Shown here: piece by piece, positions 40,111-59,775 of the stretch | How positions within the stretch are numbered: the stretch's first letter is position 1 | Layout of the letters: every line of letters begins with the position of its first letter | From: Dipetalonema caudispina | Lineage: Eukaryota > Nematoda > Chromadorea > Rhabditida > Onchocercidae | Length of the DNA stretch: 64,000 nucleotides | Direction: 5' to 3' | NCBI GenBank assembly: GCA_013365325.1 | Contig: JABVXV010000184.1 | Location: 1 to 64,000, forward strand | Notes under the pieces: model-generated | What the model was told of the DNA's origin: nothing | Database searches by the model: none | What the model saw: the letters and a program-made list of their open reading frames with translations, nothing else | Translations under genes and position numbers: made by a program

Positions 40111-41906
40111 AGCAAAAGTTCAAAATGAAGAGAAAATTCAAAGATCGATGCTATTCAAGAGAATAATAGAAAGAGAACGATTGCTGCTCATTTGTCGTAC
40201 AATGTTAGCATTTCACATTTTCGCACACTATCAAATATTACAGGAAAGGATCAACCCCATTTTGCTCACCAAAACAACAACCCACATCTTTTTTGTTACT
40301 ATTTTTGTGTTCAATTTAAAAAAAAAAAAAAAAAAAAGATAAATTATTATTTATAAAATTTAAAGAAAATAAAATACAAATCATAAATGATTTATTTAAT
40401 ATAATTTTATTAAAAAATTATACTTACTGTTATGATAGATAATAAAGAATTCTACTAGCAATTTTTATCATTCTAATTAATTGCAAAATCAAAATACATA
40501 TCGGATCTATCATCATAATTTTTAATATAGCAAATGGATTTAACAAAAAAAAAAAAAAAAATTCCAACAATTGTAACAGCCGGAAGTTCGTGGATTTCAT
40601 CCAGAAGTAATCATTAAGAAGTAATCATTATGATAATGATTACCACAATACGGAAAATTCTCTCAATGAAATGAAATATCATTGTAATAGGTGATAGGTG
40701 TATTTCAAAAGTTAGTAAATCAAAAAAAAAAAAAAAAAATTAAGCTAGAAATTTTAAGCTTTATTTAGACTTATCCGATATGTGATATATCAGTAATGTT
40801 ACATGTATGAAGTATACTGCAAAAATGAATACTTCCTGAGAAAGTACTACAATCGGAATAGATATCGGAATGCTTATTTTTGCAAGAGAGAAAAGATTAT
40901 ACAGAGCTTTAATGGGAAATTATACATCATTTTTAACTATTTTCAACATAAATTCTTCCTTTTTTTTTTCCCCTTTCTCAGCTGAAAAAAAAAAAAAAAA
41001 AAAGAAAAATACCACAAAGTTAATGTCCTTTCTTGGGATAACAAATAAAATATCACCATGAAATTGTAATCAGAGAATGTAATTTTCATATAAATAAACA
41101 CTTGAAAATTTTACACTTCCTCTAAATTTTCATTCTCAATGTATTACTTTTAATGCGATGTGATAGTAAATAGTGAAAATATTTCAAAAATTTTCCCATT
41201 TTAACTAAATTTTTGTCAATTACATTTAATTGTACAAGCAAATATTTTCATTGATGCTGCAACAATTATGTTGATTGTATTGTTTGAATATTCATTTAAT
41301 CGTATGATGTTTACTTGTTACTTAAAATTTGATGAATTACATTAAGTAAATATTAGAATAAATTCTCTCTTTAAAGTATATTTTTCTTCTTAAAATTATG
41401 CTAGAGAAATAAAACATAGAAAATGAAGGACAGTAAAAAGCAACAGACAGGAGGAGGGAGAGAGAGAGAGAGAGAGGGAGAGAGGAAGAAATTGGAATTG
41501 CAATAAAGTACCACAAGTTAGATTCAGCTTTCTTTTTTCCAAAAAACTTATTGTTAATTCTTTTGTTTTAGTCCTAGCCAATGAAGAGCTTTGTCAGAGA
41601 GAGAAAGAGATTAAAAGAATAAGTGATAAATCAATTCTATCATGGGGAAATACTTTGAGCCTTTAGCATTGTAAAAAGTACTTCACAATGCTAAAAATTG
41701 TTTAATTTCAGTATAATGTAACCCAATTTTGATTCAAAATAAATTTCAGTTTCCCATAATACTAAAATATTTTATAATTTTTTTATAATTTTATAATCCA
41801 TTCTGCTAAATTTCCCAGTCTTTTTTCATAACCCACTTTTTTATGCCCAATTATTACATTGTATTTTCAATTTTTTATATAATCCATTTTCTGCGTATCA
41901 AATTCC

Positions 41907-42008
41907 TCATTCGTCCTTCTGATCGATCAGTGTAGTAGTACATCCTTCTATAATTGTTCCATTTTTCACATCAATCATTGCCGTATAAGGTTCATTTTTC
42001 AACATCAT
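41907..42008 (-). other. Possible micro-ORF, 33 codons
   Basis: Runs from a double ATG at 42006 to TGA at 41907. It reads MMLKNEPYTAMIDVKNGTII, then EGCTTTLIDQKDE. Composition is richer in polar, non-AT codons than the flanks. A TGA immediately precedes the ATG and there is no acceptor, so it would have to be a stand-alone small ORF. No known family. Confidence 0.2.
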
Positions 42009-42896
42009 TCAACAGTTACTCTCCTATTTCATCTCTGGGTTAGGTGATTCAAACTATCTTAGCTCTATCGTGTGGATTACCTTTAAGCTTCCAAGAATTT
42101 TGTCAGTTATTCTTCATAACACTATTTTCTTCACGTTTGGAAATCTTGAAAAATGGTGCTATATTTAGCATAAATAAGTGATAATCGAAGTGTTTTAAAT
42201 TTTGCTTCAAATCATTAGAACTAAAGCTAATGGGTAAATGGAAAGTAACAACTTGACATTTTACGTAGAGAAAATTGACGCATAGATGTCCAACGTTTGC
42301 TGACATCTGTGCGATGCAATGCTCCTCAATGAGTCTAGTATGTTGAAGTATATTTTTTAGCTAAGCTACACGATTTAGAAATTGTTGTCATCTAACGGGA
42401 GAATCAAATACCATATTTTATCTGAAATACCATTCAGCTTAGCAAACGAAAAACAATGATTCCACATTAGTTTTATGACAATGATGAATATGTATACGAT
42501 AAACGCTTATTAATTTACAACACGATAAAATCATAAATACATAATATGTCTAGTAACAACATAAGTATAATTAAGTATATGATATTAACTTCATTTTTTT
42601 TATTTCAGTATTTTATTTTTAAGTTTTATTACTGCTACTGCTCAGTGTTTTAACACATTATGAGTTTTATCATATACTATATATATATTTATAGTGTATA
42701 TCAGCACAAATACACCAGAAGTGACGCAATGCCTATCACATATAATACGTCATAAAATCCATGACGCACCTATATTTTCTAACACGTAAACAAGTTGTAA
42801 CATGTAGTAATTAATTCACTCATATACAGACATAGAAATGCTATGCATTTAAATAAAACATACAAACAGAATAAAAATAAAAGAAAAAAAAAAAAA

Positions 42897-42944
42897 AGAG
42901 GGAAATGTTCATAGGCAAAAAGAGAGAAATGTTCATAGGTAAAA
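42897..42944. repeat. 24-bp tandem duplication
   Basis: Two 24-bp units (42897-42920, 42921-42944) sharing AAATGTTCATAGG, with two differences. Confidence 0.9.
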
Positions 42945-44632
42945 TCTTTGTATTATAAATTATCTGAGAATATCTATCATTAAATTAACATATTTATCGA
43001 AATAAATTTTAGCTGCTAAGCAAATAACCAATTATTTTCAATTTAGTAAAATCAACGATAATTGAAAAAAAAAAAAAAATTCGCTATAATAGTTAAGGAA
43101 ACTCTATTGTTATATACATTACAAAGTAAATCAAATAAAACTGAAAATATAACAACCGGAATCATTTAATCCGGAAACTATAATGACCATAAAAACACCG
43201 GTTCAATCATTATTTTTCGGCCATGCAACATGGATGAAAAAATCATATCCCATCGAGAATGATTTCATTCACTTTGAGAATGATAAGGGTAAATTGGGAT
43301 AGAAATGATTTGGTATTTATTAAATAATTATCCAAATGAGGATGAATTAGATAACAGGAAAGAAATTACTCAATGTTTAGATTCTTGAGATTTAATTTTA
43401 ATGAAATTTACAAAGTATAAAAGTATAAAATTAGCGGAAATTCAATTGCTTTTAGAGTTGTACAATTGAGAATTTAAAGGATGAATTTACTTTTGAAAAG
43501 CTATCAATTGTTTCAATAGGAATAGTTTCAAAGTTTTCCTTTGATAAGAAACATTATAAATTGGAAATAATTGATTAGAAAATATAGAAATAATAATAGT
43601 TCCAATGTGAGCAGATGGATTTATTGTGAATTTGAAAAGGAAAATATCGAATATTTATTTACTAAACAAAGAAATAATGTAACATTGGGATAATAAATAA
43701 GGAATACTGTAAAGGGTCAAATAAGTATCAAAAAAAAAAATGTGGTAAAATTCTTCTAAATCACACAGTGATAGTTAAAAAATTAAAAAAGATTCAAAAA
43801 AATGAAAATTTATACGATGGAAGAAGATAAGTGGAATAAAGAAGAGCATAAAAATGGATATTAAAAATATGATGATACAAGGAAATATCAATAGATAATA
43901 TGATAGGAAGAGGTATGAAAAGGTATAATATAAGGAATGTTATCTAACATTTATCACTTTAAAATTATCTAGTCTTATAATTACAAAAAGAAGTGATAAA
44001 AATTATTCATAGTGATAATTTCAAAAGAGAATGAAACAATTGATGATTTAAGTAACCAATGGTTTCATCCAAGATTGAAACAACAATGATTTAAGGAAAA
44101 TGAAATAAAGAAAGTATCAGAAATTAAGGTAACATTTTGGTATGATTGGATTAAATTTTTAAATTATCAAAGTGATAACAATGTTTAAAATATATTTAGA
44201 TGATTTATAACAATTGAATGGATGAAAAGAAATATTCTATACAGTTCAATAAGTTTAAAACTATTCGTTATTCGCGGCCAATAACTTTTGAAGATAATTT
44301 TTTAAGTTTCAAATTGAATAAAAAGAAAGTTTTTTTTGGAATTAACTGATAGCATATCACGGCAATAAATTTTGTTAATGATTCAAAAAATTTATCTCTA
44401 TCTCTAGTAACCATGAATCAATGATTTGAAAAAATTGAAAGATTAAAATTAATTGAACATTTGAAGTTTAGGAAAATTGAAAATTTGAAATTTAAAAATC
44501 CTTCACTACCATTATCACTTATCAATTGTACAAACCATAATCCGGGAATCTTTACTTACTTCATAATTATAATGAAGTTGTAGAGAAATGCAATGACATA
44601 TGCATTTAGACTATTTATCAATATAAAATTAC

Positions 44633-46172
44633 TTACAAGTTCAATAGCAATGCAAAACCATACTCCAAATCAGCTTCAGTTAAAATTTTCTTCAATTCCA
44701 TTAAATATTTTGCATGTGGAAATTGAATTTCACGAAATTTTCCAAGTCGAAGAAATGATGGATCAGTTTGCTCTTCACAGTGGCGCAATACAATACGTTG
44801 CCAATTCAGGACACGAATTTGTTCCCAAAATTTATCACAGTCAACTCGGAAACCTTCTACAATAATAACACCCGGTTTTCCGGGACAGAAAAATCCATCC
44901 AATTGATGCAATGTTGCCGTATCCTTGATCATACGTCTCTTCATTTTGTTGCGAATATGATGTGAATAAATCCAAAATCGCGCGTATTTTATGCCAGTTG
45001 TTATTTCCATATTATTTACTATTTGCACCGTCTGTTTTCCGATCGTCTCCTATAAATCTTATTTATTTTGAATTAAAAGATAATTTCAGATAAATCGAGT
45101 TACTAATTTTTACTAACAAATATTATTTGAAATTACACTGAAATTATTTCTGAAGATTTTCAACTTTTAATCAAAAAATTCAACAGAAGTTTTTTTTTTT
45201 TAAAAAAAAATCAATGAGAAAAAATTCCACAATATATTCGATGAAGTTATTTTTTGAGAAGAAAACAAAAGAATTCAAAATAGCTATTATGTTAAATTTA
45301 AATTAGATAGTTTGTCCTACTAAGTACCATTTAAGGTAGCGATCGTTAAATTTCATAAATGATAATAAGAATGAATAATGTATTATTAAAAGCTAACATC
45401 TCAGGAAAGAAGGAGAGGCCTAAACTATTATATTAGGATGTGAAATGGCCTTAATCGCTGTATTCGGTAAAGCTTCAAAATTTCAAGATGCCCACTTCAA
45501 CTCAGAAGTATTTGTATATTTGGTAAATTATAGCAATTCAAAGTTGAGAAAGAAAGCTTAGGCTAAGAATAATATAAAACATGCATTCAATAATTTTTTC
45601 CAAATTAAATGCCTAAAAGTGACTGATTGATAAGCAATCATGTATTTGCCGTATTGCAATATAATATGATAATTTTTAAAATTATAATTTGAAATTCAAC
45701 CTTGAAACGACTGATATTACCACTAATCCATTGCATAATAGTCAGTGTAAGAGGTATACCGAGAGTTTCTTGATCAATGAAATATCGAAGTTCTCGATTA
45801 AGCAAATCACAATTGACCAATGGACAACGAACAAACGCAGAAGGTTTCATGATGATAGGATATTCATTACTCAAATGTATTACAACCTCATAATTGATAT
45901 CATCAAACTGCTAAAATATAAATTGCATCAAATTTAGATTTTACCATAAAGATAAATTGTGTTTTAGTAAAAAAAAAAAAAAAAGAGAAATTGATTTCGT
46001 TTTTTATCTTCAAGAAATATCGGACCTGATGCAAAGTTAGCTGTGTTACTTGGCCATTTTCTGCTGGATCTTGAGGCTCATTTACTTCTAATTCTTCCAC
46101 CATATACATTGCTTTAAGAAAGTCCAATTCATCTAGCAACAATCGTCTACATGCTTCATTCTGGTCATCCAT
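44633..46172 (-). CDS. RWD domain-containing protein, RWDD2-like
   Basis: Three exons in one frame: 46026-46172 (ATG), 45701-45910 and 44633-45049 (TAA), 257 residues. Residues ~1-120 form an RWD domain, starting RRLLLDELDFLKAMY with the typical YP motif in LSNEYPIIMKPSAFVR. The C-terminal half matches the domain specific to RWDD2A/B: RFWIYSHHIRNK, DGFFCPGKPGVIIVEGFRVD and FWEQIRVLNWQRIVLRH. Human RWDD2 proteins are about 290-320 residues; this one is slightly shorter. Biochemical role is poorly known; RWD domains are protein-binding. The second exon has a tandem TTTTAGCAG acceptor, so one Gln may be included or skipped. The terminal TTGTAAGTA is either the stop or an optimal donor; I chose the stop because homologues end here. 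It lies 1.4 kb downstream of a small membrane protein gene on the same strand. Confidence 0.88.
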
Positions 46173-47556
46173 CTATACAGAAAAAAAAAAAAAAAAAAAG
46201 AATCAAAATTGATTGCTTCTTGCAAAGTTCAGAAATTTCGTTTAGCTTTTAATAATTGTTCTATTGCAAAATATTTCTTTAACTTTATGTTTGTTTTACT
46301 ATGTTTCGATTAATTCCAAATTATTCTCGCTATTTCACTGATCCTCTTCTATCCCATAATAATCAACGGCTTTCTCGAGATTAAAACTAGTCCAATTGTA
46401 TTCGTTTAAATATATAAAAATTAATCAAAAATTTATATGGTACAAATTTCAATTTCATTGTTGAATTTTATAATTCTTTCATTACAACAACACACGTTTA
46501 AAACGTTCGATGCAATAGAAGACTGTAATATATGAATATGAGTAATAGATTAAATAAGGCATGAGTTTATTGCAGGGAAATTTTTAGCCAGAAACTAAAT
46601 CTTTCCAGTAGAAAATGGAGTCCAATTATACAATTATTGTAATCAAATAATAATGATCAAATTATTTGCTTGTCGAAAGAATGAAATTATCAATAAAACA
46701 TTGAAATGTTCAAAACTTGTTACAAATAGTGACAAAATTAAATATGGAATAAAAGTTAAGGAATGAATGAACTGAGGTGTTTGTTACGAAAAAGGAAAAC
46801 AACTATAATGCAAAAAATAAAAACAAGAATTCTACAAAATAGACCAGAAATAGATAACCTTTAACTTAAATATATTAAAGTTGAATTAATGGAATGACGA
46901 GTGGTATACATGAAGTTAAACGATCTAACTAAATAATAAGTACCTAAAATCGACTTTGAAAAAGAAATACAATTGAACATAATGCTAACAAGTTTTTTGG
47001 TTCATTAATTCAAGTTGACTTCCTTCGAAAATTATGAAACAGTCACCAAGTCATGAAATTCTCGGATTTTCATCTTACTATTTTTAGATAAAATTTCTGG
47101 TTAGCTTCAAAATAGCTTCCGAAAGCGATTAATTAAAATAGAGAAACAACATAAAGAATCAAAACTACTACAAAAAACAGGCACAATAATAAGTTGATGT
47201 TTTGGAAAAAGACATCTGAATTTTTGAAAAATTTTTAGAATCAAGTGGTTGCAGATAGCAGCAATTTAAACTTTATCTTTCCGATTTTAAAAATTTCCAA
47301 GAAATGTACAGATTTTCTTTTCGTTTCATTTACTAAAATTTCCATGGAAAAGGAACCTTTTCACTTTATGAATATGTACATTTTATTCTTCAAGAGACAT
47401 GAGCTGTAATACAAAAAAAAAAATTGAAAAAAAAAAAAAAAAAAAAACAAGAATTGCAAACTTCTACATGGCAGAATTATGACTACGCCGTTGAAACACA
47501 GGAAATTTTTTGCCATGTAAAAAGATGGTATTATCTAAATTAGTCTTGAAGAGACA

Positions 47557-49161
47557 TTATCCTACGAGTTGCTCCGGAATATCGGATTTAATAAGCGATA
47601 CGATAAATGGAATAATAGCGATTACAAGCAGTAAATTCAAAGTCATCGAAGCAACAAAAACATTACGCCAGATATCGTAACGATATTCACAGGGCAACGG
47701 ACAAGTAAAATGTGGTATTATTGTTTCGATTGTTTCAGATCCTTTCTCTACATTGTCCATCAGAACATCAACTACAGTAGCAATCTGCAATAACTTAACA
47801 TGCACTATCAGTTCGAAAATTTGATGAATTTTAAAACTATACACACATATTCAACATATAGTTGTTTTTCTTTTCGCATGCATGTTATGGGAAATATTCG
47901 ACTACACAAACAAGTCCTACACGGCTATGGATAAACTTTCTGAAAATCACAATACTATCATTAAAATAATCTGATTAATCCATCTGCTAATTACGATATC
48001 GGAAACTATCCAAATGCAGCCACCTATCTAATTTTAAGAAGTCATAAACAAGTTACAAGCATAATATTCGTATCGCTTAGTGTGAAAAAGAGACGAGAAT
48101 TTTTGCCATTACCATTCTTTCAATCACTCTTCTAAATTATGCATGCTCGCAAAAATCTTCAAATGCGGAAGACAATACGGTCTATTCTGTTTTTTCTTCC
48201 CATCTTTAACACATATTACTTGTGGTTATAGATAATGATCTAAGGAATCCAAATATCGTTAATATAAGTTATTAACGCTTGTACTAATTGAAGTCCCTAC
48301 TTTCATGAGAACTTGTATTAAGGAAACATTACCAAAAACGGAAGTACACTGAAAAAAAAAAAAAAAAAAAAAAGAAAAAAAACGACTTACTGTATTTTCG
48401 TCCACCACATCTTCGGGTTCTAACTGTGCAGAAAGTTTCGCGATTATTTCTTCCTTTATTTCCGTATAATTACGATGTCCATGTTTACCGTGCCATTTGT
48501 ACCACTGATCTGCAACAATAATTGATTCGTATTTTATGCATAAGTATGGGGAAGAAATATACAGAAGCTCGAACCTAATACAATTAAACAGAATCTCACT
48601 GAAGAAGTTTTTCCGTTTTGTCCTTGTACCGTTCCTAACTTCCTTAAGCCTTCCCTTATTTTTGGGAAACCCACCGTATAAATATCACAAAAAATTTTAA
48701 AAATTATAACCAATGTGCATTTGAACTGCAACAAAATGTTTCATTTGTGTCAGCAGAAGATGTTCGTAAAATTCTAATGACCCATTTAAGCATGTCAGAT
48801 CGCTGTCGTGAATAGAACAATGACTCCTAAACAATATTTACTTCTTCTTCTTGTTCAGAAAGTTTTTAATAAAAGAAATTCAAATGAATCTTTATAAAAA
48901 TTAAAATAAACAATCAAAAACATTCTTTTACTTGGCGATAATTTTTTCACAAATATTGCTTCAATTAACTTAATCTCAATTTTATCTCGTTTTCGTATCT
49001 TCAGATATGCAAGCGATAGTTTGTCGAATGTGAAACAAAAGCTTAGCAGTAAGGTTTTCTGGATTGAAAAGTAATCATAGTGAATTTTGCTATATTAATG
49101 AAGGGAATAAACAAACAAACTTACGAGCAACCCTTAAGAGTTGAATTATCACCCGTTTCAT
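47557..49161 (-). CDS. Small single-pass membrane protein, unknown family
   Basis: Three exons join in frame: 49125-49161 (ATG, donor gtaagt), 48391-48509 (donor gtaagt) and 47557-47784 (TAA), 127 residues. The N-terminus (MKRVIIQLLRVA) is basic and hydrophobic, then comes a His-rich patch (HQWYKWHGKHGHRNY), an acidic helical stretch (KEEIIAKLSAQLEPEDVVDE), two cysteines at ~80 and 84 (FTCPLPCEYRY), one strong membrane helix at ~94-117 (VFVASMTLNLLLVIAIIPF and on) and a short tail KSDIPEQLVG. Good splice sites and unbroken frame argue for a real gene, but I do not recognise a family. It sits between the PRPP synthetase and RWDD2-like genes on the same strand with 1.4-kb gaps, so an operon is possible. 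The first exon is the least certain. Confidence 0.68.
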
Positions 49162-50607
49162 AGTTTTGCGCTTTTATATAAATCAATTGTAACATAACTA
49201 AAGTAGTGAACTTCAACATCGATCTTGCGGCAATCTATGGGGAAGCACAAAATGAACGAAATTTTAGCTGCCTGAAATAATATCATAATCTGAAGTAAGT
49301 TAATATTTGAACATACAAGTAGATCGAATCTATGATATGAATAAAGAAATTAGATTCACAAATGACCCTGTTCCTCTTTTTCAACTGACAACGCTATCTT
49401 TGCAAGATCATTTCTTATCGGAGAATTTTTGAGGAAAAATACCCACCAAGAAGCCTATTTTAAGCCACCATGATTACTAATCACTTTGGAAATGTCAGAA
49501 TGAATTCTCCATTTTTATGACAAAAAGTAATGTCTTTAAAGAACACCAAACTTCTGCGACAGTACTTTCTGCAACATTTTAACTGGATCCTTTGATCTAA
49601 AACCCTACATGAAAAAAAATCCACTTTTTATTCAAATATAATAATTTTCACAGATGGGCAAAACATTGTTCACGAAACAATGAATTTATAACTTGGAAAA
49701 ACCAATAACGCATGACTCAACTGACCATCTTCGCTGTCTCTACTTTTCTTTTCTTTTCTTGAATCAAAAAATTGCAAATATTTATAACGTAAGATTTTAA
49801 AAATATTTACAGTAACACATTCACAGTTCGTGATAAGAAAGTATACTGATCATCTCTGGAACAATTTTCTGCATTGCATCCACCAGTACCAATCCATCAT
49901 GCTTCATTTTCTGGCAATTTTCTTGCTACTGTGATGTCCCAGTAATGATTATATGAAAGAAGTAACCGAAATAAACACAAATAATTAATTAAAGTGGCTG
50001 AAAGTCTACTTGAATGAGTGATTAATTAAAGTAACCGAAATGAAGTGTACTTCAACAAATAATTAATTAAAATAACCGAAGTAAAGTGTACTTAAAGAAA
50101 TTGATTTAATCTACAAAAATATTAGTAGCATGTATTTAACCATGATCATATGCATAAAATGCCACTGTTTTAAAATTAAGAGGCCTAAAACCACTTCTTG
50201 GTCGATTAAATGGTTGTAACTGAAAAAAGCAAATAATATGAAAAAAAGCAAGGATTTACAATATTCGAGATATAGATTAAGACAACAAAGACAGTTTAAA
50301 TTTCATATATTATCTATCCTATCCTAACAATTTTTATATAAAAAAGAATTACGAGTAAAATCTAACTAAACTTCCTAATATAAATGGACAAATTGAGCGT
50401 TGTTCTAACAGACGAGCACGAACCTGAAAAATATAAGACAATAAAAATTTCTAAACTTATAATGACAATTTAACAATTAGAAAAATATTGAAACAAAGAA
50501 GGGATTGAATGAGAATATTGAAAAATAATGCTTAATTCTTTTCAGTTCCAATAGTTCTGATAGCAGCATCGACACTGATCGTGCCTTAGCATAAATGCTT
50601 GACAAAT
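49162..50607. other. Intergenic region between PRPP synthetase and the small membrane protein
   Basis: Contains a short minisatellite (49961-50097) and two minus-strand, tttcag-bounded coding-like stretches: VRARLLEQRSICPFILGSLV near 50350-50425 and LQPFNRPRSGFRPLNFKT near 50165-50220. They do not assemble into a convincing gene; an extra 5' or 3' exon of a neighbour is possible. Confidence 0.35.
49961..50097. repeat. Short minisatellite, ~40-bp unit
   Basis: The motif ATTAATTAAARTRRCYGAA recurs at 49984, 50021 and 50062, with AAGTSTACTT in the second half of the units. Three imperfect copies plus part of a fourth. Confidence 0.8.
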
Positions 50608-56025
<5,418 letters not shown>

Positions 56026-57715
56026 TGATAAATGTAGAATGTTGTATCACAATGATATCAAACTTTCGATAAACAAAATCAAAAACTTTGATTCGGCGTA
56101 ATGCAGCAATTGAATGGCAACTATCTCATATTTTAAATACTGCAACTGCCTTCTGACAATGTCATTAAAAAACAAGTGAACAGGAATTTTTTTTCACAGA
56201 ATTTCATTTGAGCTAAATTTCAAAATCGTAACGATAATATAAATTGAAATCGTTCCTCTAAATTCAAAAATAGAAACAAAAAAAAAAAAAAAAAAAAACG
56301 AAAAATTATTGAAAATTGATATTATTTTAGTGAACTAAACATTAAAAGGTTGACATAAATGTATATTACTGTTAAAATTTAGTTTTCTAAATGGTAAAAT
56401 GTTGAGTGATTAAATTTCAAAAATATTTATTATTTCACAAAGGCAACAGCATGATAATGATATAATCATTAAGAAAAGGATTCATTAAATATTTTAATTA
56501 TTTACACATGGAATAATTATATACCTAAAATTTTTTAGCATAAATGTAAACTTGAACTTTTGTTGATACAAGTAGTAAAAAGAAAACGGAAACAGTAGAA
56601 ATAATGGCAATTTCAATGAACCAATTTTGAAAAAATAAATGATTGATCCATTCCATAGGGTAATTAGAAAGAAGTATGATCAGTAGGATCGTTGGAAAAA
56701 TGAAACGTGCCGATTGGTGAGCCACAATTTGTTAGTTAGATTTATTAATGTTACCCTGTGAAATTTTAAACAGCAATCTAACTCATCTTGCTCATATGAA
56801 ATTTTAAACAATTTTGAACTAATCAATGAAAAGTCTTGAAAATCTTAATCTATGCAAATCTTGACTTTTTCATATCTTGAAAAGAAATTTCAATTACAAA
56901 GAATAGAGCAATCTTAATCCATAATATCTTTCAACTTTTTAACATTTATTTCAATCAAATTTTAGATTTTCTCAATAAAATCGAATTTCTGTTGCAAACA
57001 TAAATCACTTTTTTTTTTCGGTTCAAAAAAAAAAAAAAAAAAAAAGAACTATAGAAGAAAATTTTTGCCTTATCGTTTAAATTGCTAATTAAAATTTCAA
57101 GAATTATGTTTTCTTCAAAACATTAAAAATTTTAAGATTATTTCCATTGAGAAGTTTTAGGATACTTTTGAATAAAAAAATTTCTCTCATAATTGTTTAT
57201 GATACATTTTTAAAATGCTATTGATTAAATTTTGTTTTACCATTTTATATATCTTATAATGGTATTTTTTTAGGTTATATGAAAGATAATTAATTCATAA
57301 GATTAGAACATAAAGAAAAAGTTAAAAAAAAAAAAAGGAAAAACAAAAAAAACAAAAAAAAAAAAAAAAAAAAAAAAAAAATCGAAACTTAATATAATCC
57401 ATTTTTTTTTTCATCCTTCTCTTTCGCTTTTCAATCATTTATCCTTTATTGATATTATCATAAGAATGATTTAAATGTTATTAAATGAATTTCAGGATTG
57501 CATTCAGGAAGAATTTTCCTCATATGAAATTATTTTATAAACGAATGATAAAAAAAGAAATTGAATGAAGTGAAATTTTTTAAAATTTCTTATTTATTAT
57601 CATTGTTGTTTACCCAATTTTTGATTCTCCATATATTTACACATTTTTGCCAAAAAGTATTTGCATGGGTAATTTCTTCCCATATCTTAATACATATTGA
57701 CATATAAACAGATAC

Positions 57716-57762
57716 AGACACATATATACACACGCATACACATACACACACACACACACACA
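57716..57762. repeat. (CA)n-rich microsatellite
   Basis: Imperfect CATA/CACA array ending in a pure CA run. Confidence 0.9.
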
Positions 57763-59743
57763 GATATTTGTAGAGAGAATTTAATCAAAAGATATTTTTA
57801 GTTCTTTGATTTCTTTTGAATCAAAATTTTCATAAACTACTTGAGTAAAATTGCCATGATTCACTTAGTTACACTTAAGTCTATTGTTAACAAAGCTTAA
57901 TATATCTATTTACTTAGATTTGTAAGATTGTTTGAAAAAATTTTTAGTTTTCAATCAATAATTTATATTTTAATAAAATTAACTGAACTATGAAATTACA
58001 ATTATGTATTAACACAAATTAAGTCTAATTGTTTTTTGTGTAAAAATAATTTATTTCATCTACAAATTTTTTCAATTATTATATCATCCTTTATTTTCAA
58101 AAAAAAAAACAAAAAAACAAAAAAGGAAAAGAAATTTCAAAGCGTAGTTTGATATTTAAATTAAAAAAAGAAAAGAGATATTTTTACTGGGAATGGAATT
58201 TAGTTCCAATTAAACAACCCAATAAAAATATTTCAACGAATGTATAATGACCTAAGTAACGTAGCATGGAATACATTCAAACTACTTGGATTGTCTATGA
58301 GTAATTAAAATATTTTAATTACCTAAAGTTCATCATTTTACCAAATTATCATAAGATTATTCTCAGAATAAATTAGTTTTTACAGGTATTAAATTTCCAT
58401 CTTTTTACATAATCTAATAAATATGATCTAAATGAAACAAACATTTTCACAATTTTATTTCTTCAAAAAAAAAAAAAAAAAAAAAAAAAAAATGAAAGTA
58501 ATGATTATTTCATGTCGAATGAAACATTTAAAAAGGATGAAACTTTGACAATTGAAATTTTAAATAGCTTAGAAATATGCAAATTGCAAAATGCTTTGCA
58601 ATCACAGCAAACAATCTTTTATTTTGAAATCATGTCAATATCATCGTATAATACTAACCATTAGTAATAAAAATATGATTGAGTGTCACAACGATGTCAT
58701 CCAATTAACTAACTTTTTATAAGTGAAAGAGGAAATGTCAAGTTATTTAAATATGAATGAATTCAGAAAGGAAAAAATAAGCTATTTCGATCAAATTTTA
58801 GAATCCATCATACTAACTATTATTTAATTATTTCTGAATTTAATTGTTAAAAAAAAAAAAACTTTTTTTTCCATCTTAACAATAAATGATATATATTTTA
58901 ATCGAAAAATGTTAAAATTTTCAACTTCTTTGCTTCTCTCAACTATCTTGCTATTTATTATATGTGTAAATTTTTTTTCTTTAGGAAATAAATTCGAAAT
59001 TGTTTATTTTTTTTTTGCCATTTTTAGCTATGTAATTTTTTAAGTGAGAAAAAATATTTATCTTCTAAAAAGTCATATTGATGTACAATGGCATATCATT
59101 TGTAAGTTTGAAGTTGTTAAATTATTAGTGTTGTAAAATAAGATATTTGTTGAATTGTTAATTAAGCTAAATTCAATAATTAAGCTTGTTGATGTCGTTT
59201 ATTTCACACAAGAATAAACGAAAATAATGCATATTTCATCGTCATCATCATTATCATCATCATTCATTATGATTATAATTAACATTCATTAAAAACTATT
59301 CAGTAATGGGATAGTTATACCTCTCATCATTATTATCATTGATCTATTTCAATATAACACATTACAATTGCATCATTTAAGCATGAAAAATGATTACTTC
59401 AACTTCATACTTCATAAATTTTATTCTCTGTTCTCGATCAATTCAAATGATCATCGATATGCTTCGTAAAGTTAAAATATTTCTAATGAAAATTCTGCAT
59501 TTTTTACTTTAAAATTCATCTTTTCCTGCTTATTCATTCATCCATATCTTATCAACAGCAACTTAAAAGCATAAATTAATTGTATTTAAAATTTAAAAGA
59601 AAAATTGCACAATATCGGAAAATATTCAATGAAATTTATTATTATTAAAAAGAAGAAAGTGAGAAATTTTTTTTTTTTTTGCAGTTTTTTAAAAACCCTT
59701 CTTTTCATGCTTAAAAATCAATTCAGAATTCATTTACTTCAAC

Positions 59744-59770
<27 letters not shown>
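59744..59770. repeat. Poly-A run (27 nt)
   Basis: A homopolymer followed within 60 bp by several T runs, giving a local A/T inverted composition. Confidence 0.85.

Positions 59771-59775
<5 letters not shown>

Larger units (their letters stand above)
36168..44632. other. 8.5-kb gene-poor AT-rich region
   Basis: Upstream flank of the intact Mondo gene (its promoter and 5' UTR should be at the left end) and 3' flank of the RWDD2-like gene. Dense poly-A/T runs, GA and GAT arrays, short tandem duplications and small hairpins (for example 40601-40643; 41660-41694 with ~11-bp arms). No exon chain recognised. A 33-codon minus-strand frame at 41907-42008 has coding-like composition. Confidence 0.5.

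Noticed and set aside
50531..50593. Plus-strand tttcag followed by an open SNSSDSSIDTDRALA
   Set aside because: Too short and without partner exons on that strand; it lies just 3' of the PRPP synthetase stop.
56525..56725. 66-codon frame with two membrane-like helices
   Set aside because: Starts with GTG, preceded by an in-frame TAA, with no acceptor; hydrophobicity is expected from T-rich codons.
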